This document shows, piece by piece, positions 28,385 to 39,200 of a DNA stretch of 64,000 bases (the first letter of the stretch is position 1; every line of letters starts with the position of its first letter). The DNA comes from Apostichopus japonicus. Lineage: Eukaryota > Echinodermata > Holothuroidea > Aspidochirotida > Stichopodidae. The DNA is taken from the NCBI RefSeq assembly GCF_037975245.1, contig NC_092576.1, forward strand, positions 44,925,111-44,989,110. The letters are read 5' to 3'. The position numbers and the translations under genes are program-made. A model generated the notes under the pieces. It had not been told where the DNA came from and made no database searches. It was given only the letters and a program-made list of their open reading frames with translations.

Positions 28385-29099
28385 TTTTAAAGACTGTTGT
28401 TGAAGTAACGGATGTTTTGTATGTTTTATCAGACATATGTAGTTATATGAACAGATCAAAGTAGAAACCAGTGTGTATTTATGGTAACCTATGACAATTA
28501 ACAATACCACAGCTTCTTTCCAATTCTGCTATGGTATAATATGGGTACAGAGGGGAGTGTTGAGGTAAAGAAGAGTGTTTTAATGCTAAGAAGGGACGTG
28601 TAGTGGCGTCGAGTGTACATATATGCTTTATACTCGAGAGGGGGTATCTGGTGCCTAGAATGTATTTATCGGGCACAAGTTTGCAGTGATAGAATTAATG
28701 TATTCATGTGGTTAGAAAAAAAAGGAGGGAGGGTGGAGGTGGTGAGTATTGGGCTAATATTGAGATGCATCAATATGAATCTTTCGAATTCTTTAGATGG
28801 TAAGTTTTAATGACTTTGCATGGAGTTTTATTACTTTTGCATAATTGGATTTTTTAAACAACTATTAAATGTTTCTTACTTAAATGTTATATTTAGCTGA
28901 ATGTATATACGGCCGAATGGTCTGATGGTAATGATAACGTAACAATAATTTTAAGGTGATGTTTTTGTACGCACGTTTCATTTCATGCAATGCAGGAACT
29001 TATAAAGCGCCTAACAATGTGTCCACGTTTCTACGTAATGTATCGTTACCAAACAAAAAATGTATCATTATGTTTTTTGTCAATTAACGGAATAATATA

Positions 29100-29345
29100 A
29101 AGCCTATTTTTGTTTAAATCTTTTCATTTGTATCCAGATAAAATAATTAGGACCCCGCACCAACCTTGTTTTTCCTACAGTTATTATAGTTGATCCAATT
29201 AGTACATGCATGTATTACAACATCCAAACCAGCCGAGGTTAGACAACGTTCCTGCCGTGAATAGCCCGCTACAATCGACTCCCCTTTCCGATAGCTGCAA
29301 ACTATTATTTACATTCTAACTGAAATTTCTCATAAAAAATAATTA
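29100..29345. repeat. Direct repeat, copy 1 (partner 30.84-31.06 kb)
   Basis: ATGTATTACAACATCCAAACC, AGCCGA, CTGCCGTGAAT and GCCCGC occur in the same order near 30.94 kb. The two copies flank the AGGTCA tandem array. Confidence 0.65.
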
Positions 29346-29469
29346 TGTGGCTGTTACCTTCTCTTTGCAAACAATTTTTCAACCCTCACAAGATAATATG
29401 GTAGGCACCGAATATGTTGTTTTATTACCTGTTTTTGGTTTCGATGAATATCGTAAACTTTGCATTCAT

Positions 29470-30640
29470 GATGGCGTATGTGTGCGTTTGTGACGCTCAG
29501 CTTGTAAACAAGATATCTCAAGAACTGAACGTTGGACCAACTTTATGTTTAGTGTGTAGATGTACCAAAATGGAGTACAAAAAGCATATTGTTTTCTGTG
29601 CAGGTCAAAGGTCATTAGGGTCACTAGGTGTCAAAATGTGGAAACCTTGTAAACACAATATCTCAAGAAGGAAAGCTTGGGCAGACCTCATATTTAGTGT
29701 GTATACGTACCACTTTGAGCACAAAAAAAGCATATCGCTTTCTGTGTAGGTCAAAAGTCATTTAGGGTCACTAGGGGTCAAATTGTGAAAACCTTGTAAA
29801 CACAATAGCTGAAGAAAGGAAGCTTCGTTAGACCACATATTTAGTCCGTAGAAGTACCACATTGAGTACAGGAATTATTTTTTTCTGTGCAGGTCAAAAG
29901 GTCATTTAGGGTCACTAGGGGTCAAATTGTGAAAACCTTGTTAACCCGATTTCTCAAGAATGGAAGCATGGGCAGACCTCATATTTAGTGTTTAAACGTA
30001 CCCCATTGAGTACAACAACCCTTTTGTGTTTTGAAGGTCAAAGGTCTTTTGGGGTCACCAGAGGTCAAATTTTGAAAAACTTGTAAACACGATATCTCAA
30101 GAAGGGAATGTCGGACCAATTCATATTTAGTGTGTAGACGTACCATGTTGAGTACAGGAAGCCTAATATTTTTGGTGCAGGTCAAATCGTGACAACCTTG
30201 TAAACATGATAATGCAAGAAAAGACATATCTCATAATTGGTTTGTAAATGTACCATTTTAAATTTAAGGAGCTTATTTTTACTTTTGGTGGAGGTCAAAG
30301 GTCAATTGAAGTCAACAAAACATTTACTTCACTCCCCTCTTAACTGTCTTTCCACTCTAACACATCTTCCTAAACATAATATCGTAAGTAAGCTTGGGCA
30401 GATCGCATATTTGGTATGTAATTGTACAACATTGAGTACAAGAAGCCTTAATGTTGTGGGCGGAGGTGACGGGGGGTCAATAGTCGTATGAGTTAACCAG
30501 GGGTCAGATTGTGAAACCAGGTTTTACAAAATATTTCAACAAGGTCTGATGTCATATTTAGTATGTTGATGTATCTATCACATTAAGTACAAAAAGCTTG
30601 TTGTTGAGGTTAATGGCCATTTCAGGACAGTCTGTGTCAT
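29470..30640 (+). repeat. AGGTCA-rich tandem repeat, locus 2
   Basis: At least six units of about 142-148 bp, shrinking in the distal part. GTAAACA(C/A)(A/G)ATATCTCAAGAA anchors lie near 29503, 29651, 29797, 29940, 30082 and 30200. Each is preceded by AGGTCAAAGGTCATT(T)(A)GGGTCAC-type sequence. The open frame over the first units is a by-product. Confidence 0.88.
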
Positions 30641-30839
30641 TGTAAATTTATTGTTTGTCACATCGCAAAGCTTTCTTACCGTATTACTAATATCGAGTAT
30701 GTTGTACACCCTCGTTATACATTACGTCAGCTTCATGCAGAAAAAGATGAATGTTACATCATCGAAACCACTATGCACTTTTGCATTCTGTTTGTTTATT
30801 TAACTTAGCAGCCCAAAAATTATGTTGACCATCGTTTAA

Positions 30840-31060
30840 GGTTTGCTCGGAATAAATAATTTAGACCCCTCTCCCTGGTTATTCCTTCAGTGGTTTTAAT
30901 AATTTATTTCCCCTTTTGGCATATGCATATTAATACATAAATGTATTGCAACGTCTAATCCAGCCGACACCGGACACTTTTCTGCCGTGATTTGCCCGCG
31001 ACAATGGAGTTCTGTTCCCGGGAGACACATATGCAGTACGTACGACACATCTCATACTAC
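30840..31060. repeat. Direct repeat, copy 2 (partner 29.10-29.35 kb)
   Basis: See copy 1. TGTATTGCAACGTCTAATCC, AGCCGACACCGGA, CTGCCGTGATT and GCCCGC match in order. Confidence 0.65.
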
Positions 31061-32090
31061 ATCAAACAAAGCTAGGCCCTAGAGAAATGTGGCTTATGGC
31101 CTTTACTTGCAATTAATGTTATAATATTCACAAGTTACAATTATTAGCTTAGTCTAGTACTTTGAAACAAATACTCAGTCTGAGAGATATTATTTAGAAA
31201 TCATCTCCCATCAGATTGGCTTATCAATAGACTCTTAGCAACCAAATTAGAAATTTTTGAATAGAATAATGAGCCAATTATAAGTAAAACTAAACATAAA
31301 ATGTTTAAGCAAGAGTGACGATTTCAGAAAATTGTGAAACAAATTTAAATCATTTTAAACAATGCCTAGAATAATTTGAAGATTGCCTATATTAATTATT
31401 TTACCCATATTTTCCTATTTTGGTATGTTTTTGTGTTATCTTACATCACTCAACCAGGATCCATTCACACCTTACAGTGATCGAATACACATCACCGTTA
31501 CTTTACTGTAATGTGTCACAGTATTTAGTAGAGCGAGTAACATCAAGAATGACCAAGTAGTAACAAGGCTTCCCGGTTTACATAAAAATCAAAACGGCAT
31601 TTTTAATTTATTTACCGTATGATTCTGACACAAATCATTAACCCATTTAACCATGTGTTAATTTGAAGGAAGATATATATCTCGTACAAAGCTAGAGCCA
31701 GGAATGAAAGCTATATTGTAACTCCCGGTGTTAAAACAGAAACAAAATTGCCCTGCTGATTATCTCCGATTCCAAGTGCTAACGATACTTACAATACACC
31801 TGGCGTATGCGTAAGGCATATAGTTCTACATGATTCACATTAATTACCTACCTTCAGATATTATTATAACATCAGCAAATCATAAACGATATTTTTGCTT
31901 AAAATACGCAAATCCAGTTGTATGTCCCAGAGAACGACCGACACACTGACCGTATACACTGAATGTAACAATGATGGTAACACAATGTGTAACTATACGT
32001 AGATCACTGTATACGGCAGGATCGCTTGTACTTTGTGAACAGGTTTTTATGGTTGAAATATAAAGATGAAAGAAAAATTCCTTTGAAATT
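31061..32090. other. No gene recognised; 3' flank of the Ig-NACHT gene
   Basis: AT-rich sequence without supported exons. Confidence 0.4.
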
Positions 32091-32097
32091 ATTTCAT

Positions 32098-32103
32098 TTT
32101 ATT
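32098..32103 (-). terminator. Candidate polyadenylation signal AATAAA
   Basis: AATAAA on the minus strand 234 bases after the stop codon of the Ig-NACHT gene. It fits a gene end here rather than continuation toward the LRR exon at 4.7 kb. Confidence 0.45.
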
Positions 32104-32336
32104 CACTTTTGTAATTATCGAGCTGCGATATTAGTTCAACAAATTTGACTTGATACTTCTTGAAATATCACGGTTTTTCTGTTGGTGTGTTCGTTGGGGG
32201 GGGGGGGTGTTAAGGTTAATTGTAGGTCCAGTGAGTGTTATTGATTACGTTAAACGGTGTTTTTGAGCTAATTGTTGTGGAAGTAAATATTTAGTTTATG
32301 ACATATAAGATAAATTATGGACACCGTTGCAGTGCA

Positions 32337-32675
32337 CTACATACAATAGTGACATTGTCCTTTATACTTATTTGACACGTAACGTGGCGTCAACAACAAC
32401 AAACAATTTGAACGCAATATGAGTTCAACATCGTTATCTTGAGAAGGAAATTTCAATGTGTAATATGTCGACATTGAGTTGATTCTATCATTGCTGTCGG
32501 TGGTTGCCAACTTTATTTTCGTCAAAGTAAGGAATGTACAACTTGTAAGAGTTATATCTCCAGATGGTGTATATATGATCGCACATCGCATGTTGAGTAC
32601 AGGATTTGCAAATACGTTGGTATTCAGCAAGTGCTGACGGTCTTGGTCTTCATCAGATTTTGTGAGGAACGCTTC
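32337..32675 (-). CDS. Ig-NACHT gene, exon 11 (C-terminal tail)
   Basis: Acceptor ACAG at 32679-32676 enters in phase 0, matching the preceding exon across a 115-nt intron. It codes for 112 residues and stops at TAG 32339-32337. The tail starts [17 protein letters not shown] and has some Leu/Thr-rich strands ([18 protein letters not shown]) but no convincing LRR. The TAG overlaps a GTATGT donor-like motif, so a longer splice form is conceivable. Residues 1053-1164. Confidence 0.75.
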   Translation of the reverse strand, partial: EAFLTKSDEDQDRQHLLNTNVFANPVLNMRCAIIYTPSGDITLTSCTFLTLTKIKLATTDSNDRINSMSTYYTLKFPSQDNDVELILRSNCLLLLTPRYVSNKYKGQCHYCM

Positions 32676-34735
32676 CTGTTATGGTTGAAATCATGGCCTG
32701 ACGTAATGTTTGTTATTTATACCTGCTTTTCTAGATTAGTGTTCTATATAGCTAGCTATTAAACACGTTATTTCGTAAAACGTTACTTACCTGACTCTTC
32801 GATGCAACATCTAGTATTTGTAGCGTAGACCTCTGTAGTAGTTTACTATCGTTCTCGCCAGTGTATGTTACTTGAGACGAAACTAAATCAGAAACTGATT
32901 TTAGAAATTTCTCAGTTTTGTCTTCCTGTTCTAGCATGCACAAAATTGCGAACTTTTTTCTTTCATTTTTCTGCTGCAGGTATAGGATAATGTTCTCCCC
33001 GGCAGTTTTGTTAAGTCCACACGCAAATCTGTACAAATACTGCAGGTTAAAAGGATGTAAAGTTTGAATAAACTCGTCGATACGATCAGTATTTCCACCA
33101 GATAATTGTTCTGCAACGTAATGTGCTGCATACCACTCACAAAAGATTTTGTGATAAAAATGAACCTCTGTATTGTACTGAATATGGTGTTGTGCGTTTG
33201 ATGTGTCCTCGATAGTTAGTACTTCTTCTTCCACGAATATACCAATACGAAGATACTGATGGTAAAACTCATGTCCTAGCTGATTGCGAAGCTGCTCACG
33301 GTTCCAAACAAGCTTCTGATTCTTTCCACTCAGAGCTTCAAAGGCGATTTTGTCTAGTACTTTGTGTTCATTTTCCAATAATTCAAAATTTGTGACGTTT
33401 TCGTCTTTCATTTTATTCTTCATATGACTGTGAAAACGAGATATCATATACCGGACAAAACTAGTTACAGAATTGAATGTTAAAGAATGTTTGTCTTCGT
33501 ACGTCATGTGCGCAAATGTAACAAAGAATAGAGGAACCTGACAAAGGTCATCAAGAACCGGATTTTCCTCCAATTTCCTCATGATTCTATCCACTGCTTC
33601 TCCACATTTTCCAACGACAGCCTTTTCAACATACTTTCTACGAGCCTCTTCCCCGAATCCTGTAAGCCGAACACGGTCGGAGTGAGGTGCAAAATCTTTT
33701 GGTACACAAGATGGCCTAGTCGTTAGAATGACGTTAAATTCCTGAAACATTTCTTTCTTCATGATATGATAAATGTCTGTTTCTGTACTTTCTTGATCGG
33801 GATACTCATCGAAGCCATCAAGTAAAACCAACACGGTTTTCATTTGATTCAATATTTCTTTTATATCTTCCTCAATTATATCCGAGTCCATCGGTAGAAT
33901 GAATTGTCGAATCGCATTTAAAATTGATTTAACTCCTCCAAGTTGCCTTAGACGTAAATATATCATAACGTCTCCTCCTCGTAATGAGGTTTTAGAGAGA
34001 GACTTGCACCAGTCATAAAGTAACTGTAACGTCAACGTTGACTTGCCGTAGCCAGGTTCACCTTCAAGAATCTGTCGCTTTGTTTTAAAATAGTTTTCTT
34101 TGACTAATTCTTGATAGGATGACAATTTATCCCACTGTGCCCCTTTCTTATATGTATGTGTCATGTATTCAATACCGCCCTCAACAAATACGTCGTCCAC
34201 GCAATACATCCTATCTTTAATGTAGGGAATTGGTTGAACAGAGTCATAAAGTATTTCATACTTTGCTTTTAATTGTTCGATGAAATGCTCAGCTTTCTCC
34301 GAGTAATCTGTGATAAGAAGAATTATGGTAAGCATAGTATATGATGAGTTTCAAATATATTACTCATTAATAATTTGAATTAAACTGTATAAAAATCTAT
34401 CCTTTTTGGCGGACAGCGTCACCTCTGCATTATCCAGACTATTCAAAGTAAGGATTTTAGATAAATACAAACATCAAAATACCTATCAAATGATGTGTAT
34501 TATGTATCCTTAGCTAGAACGACATGACAAGTATCATTGAAATACCATCCACCAGAATAGAGTGTGTGTGTATGCATTTCCACAATTTAGCTATACTGTG
34601 CAGAATCTTCGAATTATCTAGGATTGTGTATCACTACATACAGTGTAAACGATGTAAGGTGCTTATATAATATTCTTCACAACCCAAATTGCATGTTCTT
34701 TGTTTGTTTGTTTGTATATGTATATATATATATAT

Positions 34736-34806
<71 letters not shown>

Positions 34807-35976
34807 CCAATTTAAGATATTAAGGTAAATAATTATTTTCTGTAACACATACCATTGGTATTTTCCATCATTGGAATATCCTGTGAAATAATAAACACAC
34901 TACTGGTTGTAATATACTATATAACGATAAAATAAAGTTTCATATTTGCATCAATAATACTTCCCATAGCGATCGCTCATTTCTACATTTGATCCTAATA
35001 GAGCTGAGCGACAAAAATATCTTTCAATTCTATCGAAGCTGTTTAACACATTTTGTACAGTTGCCGACATGATGTATCATTGTGTCTTGTTGTGTCTATG
35101 CACAAATACTATACACCACGACTGTTGGTTGCAAAAGAGACAACAGCAATATTTATCACATATATTTATCGTATTCGGTGAGAACAAATATTTTGTTATG
35201 GTATCGTATCATATCGTTAAGAATCATACATGTAAACGGCGGATCAGTGTATAACGAATAGCCTGCTTCAGTTAGGAAAATATGTAAATTCATGAACATT
35301 ACCTCAAATGATTCACTACACGCAACTGGTTTCCTTTGCATTTTTCTCGCTGAAAAGAATACGAATATTTATTTAAAAAATCCCGATATAGAATCATGTG
35401 GGTAGCAAAGTTTTTGTAATGGAAGAGAAATGCTTACTTGACTTGCATGGTTTGTGTGATTATTTACAAGTTGTGTTCTCGTACAGAACAAAAATGCAAT
35501 TATGGTGGTTTAAGTTGACCCTAAATAAATTGCATTTCGTCCTCCGTTCTTATTAGATAAAAAGAAGCACATCATGAATTAGTATAGTTTATCAGAAAGG
35601 AACTCTCGTTATCCTAAATGTTTCACGTTAATGAAATCATAATCTTGATAAAGAGTTGTGCTTTGTTCAATCTACCAGAAAGAAACATGAAAACGACTGT
35701 GTAAACGGTATGATGTACTTTGAACGATGGACAAATACTTTAATCCAGGAATAAAAGTATTTACTTTCACAAAGTGTTCGGTACTTATGATTATCGATAT
35801 CACCATGCTTCCTATATGTTGACATATGTGACTACGTCTAGTATTCTATTTGTTCAGGCATTGTTGTTGTTGTTGAAAAATACCGATATGCACATATAGC
35901 CAATATATGTATTAATCATGTTACATTATAGCATTATGTACCTCTTATTCTGCGTAAAATTACCACAGCGTCTGTG

Positions 35977-36023
<47 letters not shown>

Positions 36024-36089
36024 TGAATATATATATATATTGAATATATATATATTGAATATATATATATATTGAATATATATATATTG

Positions 36090-36128
<39 letters not shown>

Positions 36129-36146
36129 TGGTTATTTATATATTGG

Positions 36147-36220
<74 letters not shown>

Positions 36221-39200
36221 CCAATTTAAGATATTAAGGTAAATAATTATTTTCTGTAACACATACCATTGGTATTTTCCATCATTGGAATATCCTGTGA
36301 AATAATAAACACACCACTGGTTGTAATATACTATATAACGATAAAATAAAGTTTCATATTTGCATCAATAATACTTCCCATAGCGATCGCTCATTTCTAC
36401 ATTTGATCCTAATAGAGCTGAGCGACAAAAATATCTTTCAATTCTATCGAAGCTGTTTAACACAGTTTGTACAGTTGCCGACATGATGTATCATTGTGTC
36501 TTGTTGTGTCTATGCACAAATACTATACACCACGACTGTTGGTTGCAAAATAGACAACAGCAATATTTATCACATATATTTATCGTATTCGGTGAGAACA
36601 AATATTTTGTTATGGTATCGTATCATATCGTTAAGAATCATACATGTAAACGGCGGATCAGTGTATAACGAATAGCCTGCTTCAGTTAGGAAAATATGTA
36701 AATTCATGAACATTACCTCAAATGATTCACTACACGCAACTGGTTTCCTTTGCATTTTTCTCGCTGAAAAGAATACGAATATTTATTTAAAAAATCCCGA
36801 TATAGAATCATGTGGGTAGCAAAGTTTTTGTAATGGAAGAGAAATGCTTACTTGACTTGCATGGTTTGTGTGATTATTTACAAGTTGTGTTCTCGTACAG
36901 AACAAAAATGCAATTATGGTGGTTTAAGTTGACCCTAAATAAATTGCATTTCGTCCTCCGTTCTTATTAGATAAAAAGAAGCACATCATGAATTAGTATA
37001 GTTTATCAGAAAGGAACTCTCGTTATCCTAAATGTTTCACGTTAATGAAATCATAATCTTGATAAAGAGTTGTGCTTTGTTCAATCTACCAGAAAGAAAC
37101 ATGAAAACGACTGTGTAAACGGTATGATGTACTTTGAACGATGGACAAATACTTTAATCCAGGAATAAAAGTATTTACTTTCACAAAGTGTTCGGTACTT
37201 ATGATTATCGATATCACCATGCTTCCTATATGTTGACATATGTGACTACGTCTAGTATTCTATTTGTTCAGGCATTGTTGTTGTTGTTGAAAATATGCAC
37301 ATATAGCCAATATATGTATTAATCATGTTACATTATAGCATTATGTACCTCTTATTCTGCATAAAATCACCACAGCGGCTGTGATGATGATCATCATCAT
37401 TGTGACCACTACGGCGATTATGGTTATTGTGGAAGTGTCTGATCTCTGTTCTGCCGGAAGCACTATAAATAAAACAAAAATACAGAAATGGTAACAAACG
37501 ACAAGTAATCATGGAAAAACTTCACAAAGCTGCGCATTAAACGAGATGTGTATTAACTTACCATTTGGAAAGAGCAGATCAACCTTCGTAGAAAGGCTGA
37601 ATAGTTCAGCATTCCCTCCTACAGCGCGACACTCTACGGTAACTTTATTTTGAGTTGTTTGAGTAAAGTCAAAATTAGCCGTCAGAGATATATCATACAA
37701 GTCACCCATCTGTGTCACCGTTAACTGATGTTGTGTAAAGTCAATGGCTGTTTCCTCTCGAAAGGCTCTCCATTCAAGAGCCACGTTAGGTCTTATTCCC
37801 ATCACCGAGCAAGTCAAAACGTCCTGAAGTTGTTTCTCCAGGACGCAATATTGTTGGTGATTGCATCCATCTATCACTGGAAAAACTGGAGTTGGATCAA
37901 CTGAAAGGAAATAATACATCACATATATTATATTTGGTGTTAAATTTTAAGTCTTTTGATCCCGTATCTGTTACGAGGTCGAATGGTATATAGCATGAAG
38001 AAATTAAACCATGTGCCCAAACGAACATATATCTTGTGATACCGCATTCCATGAAAACGACTTTCTCTCAAAATTAAGAATTTGTCTCATAGTTCAACAT
38101 TACATTATAAGCTGTGTGTTGCCATATACTGGAACAAGGCACGACACATGTTCAGGTTTGTAGATGCATACGTAAGTTCGTTTTGCTTGTGGAACTTTAC
38201 ATGCGACTGTAGTGTGAATCATAAGAGTGCATCGTTCACGAGGAACAACGGATTCGCCATCATTTTCCAGAGTTATTAATACACAAACAAATATCAGTAT
38301 AACATGGGGAGATGGCCATTCCGTTTAGATTTGACATAAACTGACATGGATAATGTTATTGTCTTAGTGTTTGCCTGGTAGCGATCGAATAAAAGGGAAC
38401 TAAAATAAACAAAAATAAAATTCAATACTAAGAGGGGTATTTGGGTATATATTGATAAGGCCCTCAAAAGGGTCATCATTAACACTGATTCTCAACTTAC
38501 ATAGAAACAGTTTCATAATTTGATGAAACCAAATATTACACAATTTGGTGAATATATGCAAATACCGATGTGCTTATGCTATGTGGTGATTCAGTAGAGA
38601 CTGAGAAGCATTAAAAATAAAATGATATAAAACATCTTACCCATCACAAGCACATCGTACAGCACAATGCCGCTACTGACACCGTTATCGTAAACACACG
38701 CGTAGAGTCCCTCGTGTTCTACCAACGTGTTATGTAAAGAAAGACTGCCCTCATCTTCTAGTCTGTATTCCCTGCTGCTGAGTTTTGTGTGATTACTGTT
38801 TTGATAGATGCTAACATACAGAGTTTCAAAAGCATCACGTTCGGGTGACCACTTCCAAATGACTATATTTTTTCCAAGGTCTTTACAGGATAAATTCATC
38901 TGTGAATGGATCTTCAAATATCTTCTAATGGGAGTTGCCACGGAAATGTAATGCATCTCTTTTTCAATCAAAAGAACGTTTTCGTCTTCCACCAGATTCA
39001 GTGGTAAACTATTCGATCGGCAGACCAGAAGATTTAAAACAGATGACTCCCCAAAAGAGAATGTCGCTGTAACATGTGATGTATATGTTACATTATCAGT
39101 TGTAAAATTCATGTAGTTTGATGGTATGACGTGATCGCCACCATGAGTTCTTATCGTCCAACTCAATGTGACTGCCGGACGGCTATCTCTGACAAAGCAG

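Larger units (their letters stand above)
34806..35976. repeat. Intragenic tandem duplication, copy A
   Basis: Nearly identical to 36220-37382, offset 1414 bases (1407 after a 7-base indel near 35880). By eye there are only about six to eight substitutions in roughly 1.17 kb. Both copies are bordered by (TA)n. The copy holds exons 8 and 9 and, at its right edge (35937-35976), a truncated piece of the transmembrane exon. Confidence 0.95.
36220..37382. repeat. Intragenic tandem duplication, copy B
   Basis: Partner of copy A. Holds exons 6 and 7 and runs into the 3' part of the intact transmembrane exon 5. Confidence 0.95.

Noticed and set aside
28990-29015. ACTTATAAAGCGCCTAA resembling a LINE tail
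   Set aside because: Too short to support as an insertion.
29414-29749. 111-codon frame with a hydrophobic start
   Set aside because: Lies across the AGGTCA tandem units, and similar frames recur with the repeat.
35069-35254. Plus-strand 61-codon frame repeated at 36483-36668
   Set aside because: Repeated only because the intronic duplication copies it; it overlaps the minus-strand micro-exons and lacks support.
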